A DNA stretch of 64,000 nt, taken from NCBI RefSeq assembly GCF_036898095.1, contig NC_090768.1, positions 48,596,792 through 48,660,791 of the forward strand, given 5' to 3'. Origin of the DNA: Palaemon carinicauda (lineage: Eukaryota > Arthropoda > Malacostraca > Decapoda > Palaemonidae). Positions 22,096 to 34,059 of this stretch are shown piece by piece (position 1 is the first letter of the stretch; each line of letters starts with the position of its first letter). The notes below the pieces were generated by a model. It saw nothing but the letters and a program-made list of their open reading frames with translations, ran no database searches and was not told where the DNA came from. The translations under genes were made by a program, and so were the position numbers.

Positions 22096-24293
22096 GTGTG
22101 ATAACCGAAAATAAGATGAAGGTGTCCTTGAAAATTCAACCACAAGATCAGTGACAACTTGTAGCAATAATCGTCGTTTCAGTTGATTCTAACTATGTTT
22201 TAAAAAGTATTCAGATTCAGGGGTCAAGTATTAGGAGGCTTGTGTCATTGGAGAAATTATTTTCACTAAATCATTCCAGGTTACAATAATTTAATTCACT
22301 GCTATTAAGGTTGTGATCAGCAACTTCTCTACTGGGAGAGTACAGAGTAATCACATAGATGGATGTCTTAAGGATCTTAAATGACAATAAGACCTTAATC
22401 TTCTATTAGTAGAAGTACCACTGGTGTGTATCATTCCTTAGATTATGATATTTATGAGCTGCTTAGATTGTAACATTTATGGACATGTCGAGACATTATT
22501 AGGTGCCACATGTACTTGATCGTCAAGCTAAAGAGACTTGGACACTTCAGGACAATGGGTGACATTTCAACATCCTCAAGTTCAGACCATTTTAGATCCA
22601 GAACATTCACTGTGCTCCAGGCAGAAAGATTAAAAGGTTTAATTTCAGACAACTTGACATTATTGGTATGGTAAGAAATCAGTGTGGTTTACAATTTAAG
22701 ACTTAGTGTTGGCTTTTAGTAGATATCTTAATGTGAATAGAGGCAAGGGGTGATAGGTAGGAATCAGGTAATAGTTGATAGTGTCAGCTGGGGTGAGCAG
22801 TCCCTGATCTTAGATTGGTCTTGATATCAGCAAGGGTGTTCTGCATGTTGGTGCTGTTCAAACCAGGAGGATCCAGCACACTGTAAGATAGAGGCAATCT
22901 TACAATCTGGAAATTGTCTCATCATTTATGCTTTTCCTTTGTTCAGCCTTATTGTTCAAATTTTGAAGAAGCTCCAGCCTTCAGGAACATAAAGATGACT
23001 CTCATGTGCCAAAAATACCACCACCAGAGAATGGTATAGTAAGTCATAAAATTTTGATTCTGCCTAGAGATATAGGGATTTGACTATCATTTCCTTTACC
23101 CTAAAAGACAGTTCATCTTTTATATCTGTGAAGCAGCATAAGAATTTCACCAGTTCAATGAACAATAAATAATTTTGAACCAGGCGTAATTATTTGCTCT
23201 TTATTGTTACCTGAAAACTTAATGCAGTATGGACCAAGGTGCCTAAAAATTACTGCCATAAATAGTATTTTTAGCTCATTCTATCAATTCCATTAGAAGA
23301 GTGAGACCTTTACTAATGTGGTCTTGTAGTAGCTGTGGAAGTTTTGTTGGCTGAGGTTGTTAGGTAAAGGAGTTGGCAACCCGGAGGCATTCCTTCTTCA
23401 TGGCTGGTTACTGGCTGGTTACGATCACTGGAGCAGCTGCAATGAAGACTTTAACTATGGAATTAGCTTAAGTAGGAGGCTTATTTTCTAAGAATGTAAG
23501 CTCATCTATTTTAACAAGGAAACTTTACAAATCTACCATTGTCCACCTAGCAAGCAGTATACTTTTTGCCCTATTGGTTGTGAACCCTCAACTTGCTGAG
23601 ATGGTGTTTGGAAAGTAACATAGAGGAACTGTTGGTGGTGTCTGGATACCCACATGTATAGGATAGGTAATCATTTGCTTTGTGATAGGCAAAAGAATAG
23701 TATTGGTAAAGACCAACAAGTAGAGGTGTAAAAAGATATGAAGTGGGACAAAGAATGACTGAATGACCAAACCCTCTACCAGACTAAGTTGGTCTAAATC
23801 TGTTCATATAGCTAGTACTGAAACTAAATCAGTTTTGCTTAGTCTCATCAATATAATGTGGAAAGAATTTATTTTCAAATATTTGGAATATCCCTATCGT
23901 TTTAGCCTTTTTTAAAAATTGGAAAAGATGGTCAAATCATTATCGACTAATGGTATTGGTATCGCCTGATTGCATTGACGTCTTGTATATTTAAATTAAA
24001 GGAAAAGATAGTAAATGCCCAATTGGTATGAATTTTATTTTTAGAAATGACTTATTAACCCTTTCAATGTGTATTCTATTGAATGCAATCCTTCTCTGAA
24101 GTTTTAGACTAGTGTCATCAATTTGTGAAACTTTTGCCAGCAAAAACAGACTTGGAAAAGGCATGATACCACCTGGAGACACTTTCATTCTTTGAATCAT
24201 TCATGAAATTTGACTTGGAGCTACACCTCTCAAAGTTTGTTAGATCTTTCATGAATAGCTACCAATTTAAGATAAAAGTAGGCAGTACTGTAT
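22096..24293 (+). other. Intronic DNA without recognisable content
   Basis: AT-rich PLRG1 intron 2 sequence. I see no coding frame of interest, no recognisable transposon domain and no RNA gene. A GCTGGTTACTGGCTGGTTAC duplication lies near 23404. Confidence 0.5.
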
Positions 24294-24460
24294 ATTTTAA
24301 ATATTTAACTTAGCCGGTGAATATATATAATAGCTGCAACTCTGTTGCTCGACAGACACATACAATAAAAACTCGCCAGCGATCGCTATACAGGTTGCGG
24401 GTGTGCCCACCAGCGCCAACTGTCGGCCAGATACCACTCTCGATGTAAACAAAGACTCAA
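24294..24460 (+). repeat. DIRS-D left inverted terminal repeat
   Basis: This segment (CTTAGCCGGTGAATATATAT, then AGCTGCAACTCTGTTGCTCG, GGTTGCGGGTGTGCCCACCA) is the reverse complement of 30518-30680 over most of its length. Only the outermost 40 bp or so differ between the two ends; those end-specific segments are the ones brought together in the internal complementary region. Confidence 0.85.
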
Positions 24461-26558
24461 TTTCTTCTCTGTCGACGTGTCGACAAGACGTACTTTTACT
24501 CGCTGTAGAACCTGGAGTTTTCTCAACATATTTGGTGAAGTACTTCATTTTGGTTTGAGCTTTCGCAGTGCAGGTGTTTTATCTTCATCTTAAATCTTGA
24601 ACTCGTTCAGGATAGATTTAAATTTTTGATGACAAAGAGAGTATGGACTTTCTTTGACTTTTAAATGGCCGACCCTTCCCTTAGACGGAAGTGTGTTTAG
24701 GCTTTTAGCAATTATCTTATCACGTTATAAATTAATTATAGATTTTCCTCTATATATTTTATATCTCACCGCCTTTTTTAGGCCTCTTCGATTAACTTTC
24801 CATTTATAATAAACATAAAAAATAAATTTTAATGTTTTGTTTATATGCGACCTTTCCTGAGAGTAGGCGGTCCTAACTTGGAAACCGAAGTTATACAACG
24901 TTGAGCCCTTTCAATCGTAAATAGCTTTTAAAGAGCTAATGATTTAAAACTTTTTGAATGAATATTTTTAATAAATATTTTATGAAAGATTTTCTTTGAA
25001 TAGTCTTCGTACTGTTTTCAAAGATGAACTAACGTTTAGTTTATTTATGCTACGCAGTTTGCGCTCTATCGTTACGATAGAGAGAGAGAGTATCACGGTT
25101 TCACTTTACAGAAAGAGTAAATCGATTCTGACGTTTTGTTCATTCTTCTTTCAAAGCTTAAATGTTTTAAATTCTATTTTAAAGGAACTTTTTAATTGAA
25201 AAACCTTTCAGTTTTTTCCTTTGGTCAAATAACATGTTTTTTTGACGAAACGTAATTGGGCTCTTCTCTTAGGTGCGAAATCAAGAGAGAGAGAGAGATA
25301 GAGACGGAGGGAGAGAGAGGAGAGAAAACGTTCCGTTCAAGCGGGTAATGTTGTTCTCGAGTTACTCTCGTCCCTAGTCTCTGTACGGGGAGAAAGGATA
25401 AAACGTTTTTAGTTTTATTCTCGTCCCCAGGCAATGTACGGAGAGAGATTGAAAACGTAGTTTTGAATGAACTAGTGTTTAGTCTCTTCCCCAACCACTG
25501 AATTTTTTTTTATCTTAAAAGATGTTACTGTTTTTTTGCTGGTATTAATGTGCTTGTATTATACGACTGATTTCGCATTTACTACCTTTTGATGAGGGTA
25601 GAATTGCGTGCTTCAGGTAGAAATCAGTAAAAGTTTCGATTTCAGTGAAATAAGTGCAAAACAGAAAATCGTAGTGATAAAGTGATATTGCGCAAAGTGT
25701 TACAGTGTTGCGTCCGAGGGTTCGTCTGTTCGTGCCTGTCGTTCACCTAGTCCGGGACCTCTTGCAAGCTCCCAAGCCCAGGGGAGAAGTAATGTTGTAC
25801 GACTTATGGGTACGAGAGGCCTTGATCAGCGAACAGACGTTTCCCTCTATGGTATCGGGTGTATCTTACCAAGATCTCCCCTACCATAAGGCGAAAAGAC
25901 AATTTTCTCCTCGTCATCCGAAGGCTTTTCGCATAAGAAACCTGAAACAAGGTTTCGAGGCCCTTAAGCGAAAGTCAGTCCTTTCAGGACAGGTCCAGCG
26001 TCCTGGTTGTAGCCATTAGGACAGCTCTGACCCTATGCAGTCATCGGAAAACTGCTCGCCGCCTAACAAAAGCGTAACACAGACTCCGAGAGTCTTTTTG
26101 TTGGCAAGGTGTTGCGGTCACAGACGTTACCCTCGTCTCTTACCGCAACCATTTCCGTTGATCCTAAATGGGTTGTACGGCAAGACATGCAGAATAAGCT
26201 TGCCTCCCTTATGGAAGACTATTCTACCGATTAGTCCGTTGAGCCTAGCCGTTTATCTCATCGAGATCCTGGCTTTCAGCCAACCTAACGTTCCTTTGTG
26301 CGTCCTGTTGACGTTGGCGTAGCTAAGTCACGTCAGTCAGGTTGTTTAGAACCACACTCGATGCGGTCTCGTGTGGATTTTCAGCCACATTTGGACGTTA
26401 GGCCACTTGCTGATGCTCCTGTTGACGTTCAGGACGTTCGCTAACAATCGGAGTTGACTTGTTTTGACGCTGTGCGTCAACCTCCGCATTCTAGAGTTGT
26501 TTTGACTGCTCAGTCTAAGCGGTCAAAGCAGTCTCGAGTGGACGCTGTGCGTCCTCAC

Positions 26559-26690
26559 GCACCTGTTGTTGTTGACAGTTCACAGACTGTCAAGCAGTTA
26601 CATGACGTTGCGTCCTGGTCTCTCGCACCTGTTGTTGTTGACAGTTCACAGACTGTCAAGCAGTTACATGACGTTGCGTCCTGGTCCGCT
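26559..26690 (+). repeat. 66 bp tandem duplication in DIRS-D gag region
   Basis: GCACCTGTTGTTGTTGACAG and the following bases repeat from 26559 and from 26625 with essentially no change. The period is 66 bp (22 codons) and the frame stays open, giving two copies of APVVVDSSQTVKQLHDVASW. The near-identity suggests a recent duplication or gene conversion in an otherwise decayed gag. Confidence 0.9.
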
Positions 26691-27399
26691 ACTAATGCAC
26701 CAGTGCGTGTGGACTCTGCTTGTAAAGCATTGCCACCACGGTAGGTCTCTCCCTTGCTTGAGACTCAGCTATTATCGGACAAGGTTCCTTTAGATGAGGA
26801 AGTTGCTGTTCCCCCTCCTACTGATATTCCCTTGAGGACTCTGTCAGACGGAGAGGAGCCTAAAGCTGCTTAGCCCTCTATGGACTTTAAATAAATCATG
26901 CTGATTTTTAAGGATCTTTGTCCGATCTTTTTGTAACTGCTGCTCCTCGTTCGCCTAAACGTCAGAGCTTACACTAGGCCTAGCTACTTCGAAGCCGTTG
27001 TTTTATGAGCTAGTGCTCTCTCGCTCTCCTAGAGAGCTTTACGTTTGCTAGGCGACTGGTTTATCACCAGGAGGAGTTTGGGGGATACAGCCTTTGCTTT
27101 CCCTTCTTTTAAACTGGCTTATAGAGCGAGAGTCTGATATGACACGAGAGAAGTTCTCGGCTTGGGAGTTCCTGCCTCTGCCCAGATAGACTTCTCAAAT
27201 CTCGTAGACTCTCCCTGGCGCCTGGCCAGGAGACGCTCCAAGATTTTACAGATCAGCTTCACAGCTGTTTTCGAGCCTTTGAAGTTTTGCTGTACAATTA
27301 TGTCATGCATAAACAAGGCTTTCAGGGATGGCTCCAATGATCTGACAGCCACGTTCTCTGCAGGGACAAGTCCCTCAGGGATGGCTCCATGTTTTGGCA

Positions 27400-28960
27400 G
27401 CCATGTTCACTGCAGGAGTACGTAAGAGGCAAGTGCGCTCAATGTATTCATTGTCAAGACAAACTTCACGATGAAGTCTACCAGGCTGTCTTGACAGCAT
27501 TTATGGAAGGCGACTGGATGGTCTCTCTTGACCTTCAGGAGGCATACTTCCACATTCCTATACACCCGGATTCCCAACCATTTCTGAGGTTTGTTTACAG
27601 GAATGTGGGGTACCAGTTTCGAGCTATCGGAGATCAGAGCCTCCCTGTACTTGGACGACTGGCTTCTCAGAGCCTCTTCCAGTCATCGCTGTCTGAAGGA
27701 TCTCAATTGGACTCTAGATCTGACCAAGGAATTGGGACTCCTAGTCAATTTGGAAAATTCACAGCTGGTCCCATCCCAAACTATTCTGTATTTAGGGATG
27801 GAGATTCACAGTCAAGTTTTTCGGGCTTTTCCGTCGGCCCCCAGAATAGATCAAGCCCTGCCCTCCATCCAGAAGATGCTGAAGAAAGAACGCTGCTCAG
27901 TCAGGCTGTGGATGAGTCTGGTAGGGACGCTGTCATCCCTGGAGCAAATTGTCTCGCTAGGAAGGCTACACCTCCGTCCTCTTCAATTCCATCTGGCTTT
28001 TCACTGGAAAAAGGACAAGACGCTAGAGGCGGTCTCGATCCCGATTTCCGAAAAGATAAAGTCTTGTCTGACTTGGTGGAAGGACAATATCAGCCTACGA
28101 GAGGGTCTTCCCCTGGCAGTTCAGATACCCAACCACGTTCTCTTCTCGGACGCATCGGACTTGGGCTGGGGCTGGACGGTCGGGAATGCTCAGGTCTGTG
28201 GAACTCGAGTCAGAGGAGCATGCATATCAACAGCAAGGAGCTTTTGGCGGTTCATCTGGCCTTGATAAGCTTTGAGAATCTCCTTCGAGGCAAGGTGGTG
28301 GAGGTCAACTCGGACAACACCACGGCCTTGGCGTACATTTCCAAACAGGGAGGTACCCACTCACTGACTTTGTACAAGATCGCAAGGGACCTGCTCATCT
28401 GGTCAAAAGATCGAGGCATCTCCCTAGTAACGAGGTTCATCCAGGGCGACTTGAACGTCCTAGCAGACTGTCTCAGTCGGAAAGGTCAAGTAATTCCAAA
28501 CGAATGGACCCTCCACAAGGATGTGTGCAAGAGACTTTGGACGACTTGGGGTCAACCCACCATAGATCTCTTTGCAACCTCGCTGACCGAGAGGCTTCCA
28601 ATCTATTGCTCTCCAGTCCCGGACCCAGCAGCAATACATATAGATGCCTGCCTCCTAGATTGGTCACATCTAGATCTTTACGCATTCCCACCATTCAAGA
28701 TTGTCAACAAGGTACTGCAGAATTCGCCTCTCACGAAGGGACAAGGTTGACGTTAGTTGCTCCCCTCTGGCCCGCGAGAGAATGGTTCACCGAGGTACTT
28801 CGATGGCTAGTAGACGTTCCCAGAAGTCTTCCTCTAAGAGTAGACCTTCTACGTCAACCACACGTAAAGAAGGTACACCAAAGCCTCCACGCTCTTCGTC
28901 TGACTGCCTTCAGACTATCGAAAGACTCTCGAGAGCTAGAGGCTTTTCGAAGGAGGCAGC
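27400..28960 (+). pseudogene. DIRS-D reverse transcriptase, RNase H and MT-like region with frameshifts and a deletion
   Basis: In one frame WMVSLDLQEAYFHIPIHPDS gives the first RT Asp box (about 27517-27575). After YRNVGYQFRA the segment that should hold the FGLSTAP box is missing. The next frame resumes at SLYLDDWLLRA (27640), the YxDD box, and runs to LFSDASDLGWG (28140). RNase H then continues in the first frame: NSDNTTALAYI, NVLADCLSR. The MT-like part has TIDLFATSLT and LYAFPPFKI. A third frame holds LVAPLWPAREWF. At least three frameshifts plus the deletion; inactive. Confidence 0.88.
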
Positions 28961-29976
28961 CAGTGCGATTGCTAGAGCAAGGAGAGCATCTACCATTAGA
29001 GTCTACCAATCGAAGTGGGAAGTCTTCCGAGACTGGTGCAAGTCAGTTTCCGTATCCTCGACCAGTACCTCTGTAGCCCAAATAGCTGATTTTCTCTTAT
29101 ACCTGAGAAAAGTACGATCCCTTTCAGCTCCTACTATCAAGGGCTACAGAAGCATGTTGGCCTCGGTCTTCCGGCATAGAGGCTTAGATCTTTCCAACAA
29201 TAAAGATCTGCAAGACCTCCTTAAGTCTTTCGAGACCTCTAAGGAACGTCGTTTGGCTACTCCTGGGTGGAATTTAGACGTGGTCCTAAGATTCCTCATG
29301 TCAGACAGGTTTGAGCCTTTACAGTCAGCCTCCCTGAAAGATCTCACTCTTAAGACTCTTTTCCTGGTATGCTTAGCCTCGGCTAAAAGAGTCAGTGAGC
29401 TTCATGCCTTCAGCAAGAACATCGGGTTTTCGTCAGAAAAAGCTACTTGTTCTTTGCAACTTGGTTTCCTAGCCCAAAAATGAGCTACCTTCTCGTCCTT
29501 GGCCTAAATCTTTCGATATTCCTAGCTTATCGGAGATCGTAGGCAATGAACTAGAAAGAGTCTTCTGCACTGTTAGAGCTCTTAAGTTCTACTTAGCTCG
29601 TACTAAACCTTTACGAGGCCAATCTGAAACGTTATGGTGTTCGGTTAAGAAACCATCCTTGCCTATGTCAAAGAATGCTTTGTCATATTTTATCAGATTG
29701 TTAATACGAGAAGCTCATTCACACTTGAGTGAGGAAGACCGATCTTTGCTTAAGGTTAAGACGCACGAGGTTAGAGCTGTAGCAACTTCCGTGGCCTTTA
29801 AGCAAAATAGATCTCTGCAAAGTATCATGGACGCAACCTATTGGAGAAGCAAGTCAGTGTTCGCGTCATTTTACTTGAAAGATGTCCAGTCTCTTTACGA
29901 GAACTGCTACACACTGGGACCATTCGTAGTAGCGAGTGCAGTAGTGGGTGAGGGCTCAACTACTACAATTCCCTAA
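28890..29976 (+). pseudogene. DIRS-D tyrosine recombinase, one frameshift
   Basis: QTIERLSRARGFSKEAASAI and STIRVYQSKWEVFRDWC start the protein, with SAKRVSELH (box I Arg) following. A 1 bp insertion near 29472-29480, relative to copy A, creates the stop TGA at 29481-29483. The frame resumes downstream with HEVRAVATSVAF (box II His and Arg) and FASFYLKD (Tyr), ending at 29976. All active-site residues are present on the two pieces. The first frame is open from at least 28701. Confidence 0.88.
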
Positions 29977-30379
29977 TTCCATACCCTTTTAATCTGTCTC
30001 TTGAAATGTTTTAATGTTATTTTTATGGGTTGTCCGGAAGGCTAAGAAGCCTTTCGCATCCTGGTTGATTTGGCGGGTGGTCAAAGTCATTTCTTGAGAG
30101 CGCCCAGATTAGGGGTTTGATGAGGTCCTGTTGTATGGGTTGCAGCCCTTGATACTTCAGCTCCTGGGGGTCTGTCAGCATCCTAAGAGGATCGCTGGGC
30201 TCCGTAAGGAAGACGTACTTACAAGGCAGAGTAATCGTCTAAGTCGACTTCCTTACCAGGTACCTATTTATTTTGGTTTTGTTATATTGATAACTGCCAA
30301 AATGAAATAAAAAACTCTTAGCTTATACGATGTAAACATATTTAACTCTGGTCTCTACCCACCTCCTTGGGTGTGAATC

Positions 30380-30717
30380 AGCTATTATATATTCACCGGC
30401 TAAGTTAAATATTTAAAAATGATATTTTAATTATAGAATAAATTTTTGAATATACTTACCCGGTGAATATATAAATTAAACGACCCTCCCTTCCTCCCCA
30501 ATAGAGACGCAGTGGGATGAGAAGAAATTGAGTCTTTGTTTACATCGAGAGTGGTATCTGGCCGACAGTTGGCGCTGGTGGGCACACCCGCAACCTGTAT
30601 AGCGATCGCTGGCGAGTTTTTATTGTATGTGTCTGTCGAGCAACAGAGTTGCAGCTATTATATATATTCACCGGGTAAGTATATTCAAAAATTTATTTTA
30701 TAATTAAAATATCATTT
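30380..30717 (+). repeat. DIRS-D internal complementary region and right inverted repeat
   Basis: 30380-30483 reads AGCTATTATATATTCACCGG, CTAAGTTAAATATTTAAAAA, then ATAATTTAAATC-like AT-rich DNA and CTTACCCGGTGAATATATAA. Its complement is the right terminus (ending atcattt at 30717) joined to the left terminus (starting at 24294). The right inverted repeat runs from about 30518. This matches the DIRS1 model of a circular junction template. Confidence 0.85.
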
Positions 30718-30722
30718 CTCAA

Positions 30723-31960
30723 TTATAATCAAGGTGTTCCATTAGGTGACCCTAGTGTAACATTATTTACATTATCTTTAAATGGTATTAATTCTCCTAT
30801 CCTTTGTGAAATTATGCATGTCTTATTTGTTGATGGCCTCTCTATATTATTTGTATCATCTCAAATAGATGTTGCTGAGAGAAATTTCCATCTAACTGTT
30901 AATAGAATAGTAGAATGGGCTGCTAAACGATAATCAAATTTTCAGCTTTGAGAACTATGGCTTTACATTTTTGCCATAAAAGGGATGTTTATCTTAACCC
31001 TGATTTATACTTATACAGAACGTATGGGAAAAGAATTTCTTGTAAGGATGAAACATGCATCTTATGATTGTTATTTGACAGTAAGTTAATATGAATTTCT
31101 CATATTAAAAACTTGAAAGTAAATTGTATTCATTTCTAATTTCATTAGAATTTCATCCCTTACTCTGGGATGCTGATTAAAAGCACCTCATAATGCTTTA
31201 CAATGCATTAATTTCCTCCAAATTTGCATTTGGCTGTGAAATATATTCCTCAGCAACAAAAACAGTAATAGCAGTAATATGGAATTTGACTTACCAGTGG
31301 AGCTTTTAAATGTCCCATACCTAGTTTTTTTATAGATGATTCTGAAATGCCTTTAAATCTTCAATGCCAGTCACTTGCTGGCTTGATATTGGGTTAGAAT
31401 TCAAAAGTTGCCAATGTAAAATGCATTACTTTTTATGATAATCTCCCTAGATACCCTATACCTTGAGGGTATAGTTTTAAGTACTTTGGAAGAATTGGGA
31501 ATCCCCAAAGGTAAAATCTCCCATATGGAGTACTGTACTCTAAAGGGCCTACATTGAAACTTCCCTCCGTAGAATTTTGTAAATTTATATCTGATCTAAA
31601 GCGAGAAATATCCACATGGTATTGAGGGTTGCTTTCCTAGAGCACAGTCAATGGAATAAGGAAGGACTTTTAGTTTTTACTGATTGAGCTAAGTCCAGTA
31701 TTGGTGTTGGATTTGGGATATGGTATCCAAACTTTACTCTGTGTTACATTACCTGTTCAAGTGTACAACTTTACAGCACATCTAATGGTAATATAAATTT
31801 TTAAATGGCTGTATCTAATTGAAAATATAGGTAAGAATATTAAATTTAGTTGGGTTCCTGTGCATGTAGACATCGAGGGAAATGAGAAACCAGATTCTGT
31901 CAAAGGAGGCAGTTGATAGTTTGTATTAAGAAAATCTTTATGGTAATTACAAAAGATATG
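30723..31960 (+). pseudogene. Jockey/I-superfamily LINE remnant (RT and RNase H)
   Basis: Directly after copy D, 30730-30930 reads GVPLGDPSVTLFTLSLNGIN, LFVDGLSILF (in place of FVDD) and RIVEWAAKR, typical of the RT palm of Jockey-like LINEs. Then come LNPDLYLYRTYGKRI-like residues. Further on (31690-31910) SSIGVGFGIWYPNF and FSWVPVHVDIEGNEKPDS resemble an RNase H domain. Stops and shifts throughout. The presence of RNase H points to the I/Jockey superfamily, but the exact clade is not certain. Confidence 0.68.
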
Positions 31961-32007
31961 TGCCTCATAATGCAGTCTATACTTTGAAACACTTGAAACT
32001 ATTAAAG

Positions 32008-32063
32008 GACTTAGGTTTTTATATTTAGGAAAAATGTGAATTACTTTAAAAATTTGTCATTTT
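32008..32063 (+). repeat. Solo DIRS right-terminal fragment
   Basis: GGACTTAGGTTTTTATATTT followed by AGGAAAAATGTGAATTAC and ending AATTTGTCATTTT resembles the right ends of copies B and C. No recombinase or ICR lies upstream. It ends 122 bp before the next PLRG1 exon. Confidence 0.6.
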
Positions 32064-32185
32064 GATGTGGTTTGCTAATGTGTAAATTTCATTTGAATTT
32101 TGTATGTATTAGCATTCTGACCTGCTATATCGAAATGGTGCACGATATATTTTTTTTAATGTAATTGGCTTCTTTGTATTCACAG

Positions 32186-32333
32186 AATCTTTCGGGGCAT
32201 AATGCCATTGTCAACTGTCTAGGTGTCAATCGGGAAGGTGTATTAGTTTCTGGTGCAGATAATGGTACGCTCTATTTTTGGGACTGGCGTACCGGGTACA
32301 ATTTCCAAAAATTACAAGCACCAGTTCAACCAG
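32186..32333 (+). CDS. PLRG1: PLRG1 internal exon c (WD40 repeats)
   Basis: A 148 bp exon entered in phase 0 after tttgtattcacag. It ends after the first base of a Gly codon at ccag|gtaact (phase 1). It encodes [40 protein letters not shown] and QKLQAPVQP. The phase matches the next exon, which supplies the other two bases of the codon. The donor gtaact is weaker than the gtaagt used by the other exons. Confidence 0.95.
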
Positions 32334-33395
32334 GTAACTATCTTTATAAACTTTTTCTACTTTTATTTATATTGTTATCTATATCAGCCGTGTTGTCATA
32401 TAGCAATAAACCATTGTCTTACTAAATTACTATGATCTTATGCGAAGTATTTGACAGCTTACATATATAGTAAGAAGAACTGTATAAAATTAGTGCTTCA
32501 CCATTATTTAGAGGAAATTAAATAAAACATTTCTGAAAAATTATTCTGTACAGTAATCACTTCACAATTAATGGAACAAAATATTTTGGTTGTTTTAGAG
32601 TGCAATACAATGGAAAATAAAGCAAAGATTTATTTCTATAGTCTCCTGATGTTCATATTGCATCATTTTTGGAAGCTCGCTTAATGAACATTTTCCTGTA
32701 AAATATTTAAAGTTTCCCAGTCTTGTGGATTTTTCCATGAACTAAATGCAAAAAAAAAAAGCTAAATAATAGTGGCATATACAGTACTAATCATTGATTT
32801 ACCTTAAATCAGAACAATGAAAGCAATCAGCTATCAACTGAACATATACCCAAAAAGAGAAATTTTAAGTAAGCATCTTCCTCTAAACATAAAAAGCAAA
32901 CACAACCCGCCAGCTGGCAATTTTCACAAAGCTGGGAATAATTCGTAATCACTTTGTGATTTACTCATGCATATTCGAACCACTCACCAGCTTTCATAGC
33001 AATCAAAGAATAAAACATCCCCAATTAAAAACTGAATAACCTAAGACCACAAAGGAAAAATCCTAATTTAAATCATGGAGTATTATAGATGATCGATCAC
33101 GGTATATGTGAAAAGAGAACTGAATGGCAAAGGGAACTATAATGCATCATCTCTTAGATAGTAAACCACCAGATGGCTCGATCCTTGCCAAAAGGAGAAG
33201 CATTTTGCAAGGAAAGAAAACAGGATTTTTCAGTTTTTGGTAGATGTTGAAATTTAAACAGCTGCGAGAGGGAAGCAACATAAGCTTCGGGGGAACTTCA
33301 TAGAAATAATAAAGCTTTGCTTTTGGTAATCGTTTGGAAAAGTATCAGGTTTCTGTTCCAATTTAATCTGAAGAGAAGCTCATCAGAACATCAGC

Positions 33396-33745
33396 CTGGC
33401 AAACACAACCCCCAACCTCAGTGCCCAATCACATCAGTAACTTCCCAAGTAAACTGCTTAAACTCATAAGCTGAATTGGGACTCGATCTGTAGTCCGTGT
33501 TAATGCAAGGCTAGCATGCTATCACTGTACTACCTAGGAGGTATTACATTAGTTGTTGATTTTTCAAAAAAATTCTCACAACCTTGGTGCCCAACCACAG
33601 CAGTAACCTCCCAAGTAAACAGCTAAAATTCACAAGCTAATTTTGGACTCCATCTGCAGTTTATGTAAATGCAAGGCTAGAATGCCACCACTACTATATA
33701 GGAGGTATTGCAGTAGTTCTTGATTTTCCCAGAAAAATTTTCACC
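33396..33745 (-). repeat. Tandem dimer of a tRNA-derived SINE-like unit
   Basis: Two units of about 165 bp lie head to tail: CAGTAACTTCCCAAGTAAAC at 33435 and CAGTAACCTCCCAAGTAAAC at 33600. Both continue through GGACTC(G/C)ATCTG and ATGCAAGGCTAG to CTAGGAGG or ATAGGAGG. On the minus strand each holds a TAGTACAGTGATAGC-like A box and an AGATCGAGTCC-like B box at tRNA spacing, with CTAGCCTTGCAT between. A tandem tRNA-SINE or tRNA pseudogene pair is the best reading; it does not fold as an intact tRNA by eye. Confidence 0.6.
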
Positions 33746-34059
33746 GTTTTATTTTTCCATCATTTCATCTCCTTTGTTATAATGGTCCCTGCAATAACAG
33801 ATCATTACTTTAATAAGCTCAACTTACATAATTCTTTACTTTGATCTTTGTTATAATAATGGATTTTGTAAAGCTTCTATTTACTGACATGATACATTTT
33901 CCTGATAAATTTCTTTAATTGAATGGTAACTATGATAGGCAGTCTAAGCTATAAGTTTTATGGAATTTCATTACTTGGGCATTTACTTGAATGTTCAAGT
34001 GTGTGCTATACTATAGGGTCTGTGTTACCTATCAAGAGGTTGAACCCTTGGAATATACA

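Larger units (their letters stand above)
24294..30717 (+). mobile_element. DIRS-type copy D, 6.4 kb, both ends present, in PLRG1 intron 2
   Basis: The left inverted repeat (24294-about 24460) begins ttttaaatatttaacttagc. Its reverse complement forms the right part at about 30518-30717. Between are a decayed gag region (about 25700-27390), RT-RNase H-MT (27400-28960), recombinase (28890-29976) and an internal complementary region (30380-30483). Same family as copy A. Three or more frameshifts and an internal deletion disable the polymerase, and one frameshift disables the recombinase. Sense orientation relative to PLRG1. Confidence 0.9.

Noticed and set aside
33400..33740. Functional tRNA genes
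   Set aside because: Pol III box-like motifs are present, but arms do not pair as an intact cloverleaf by eye and units are tandem, so SINE-derived is preferred.
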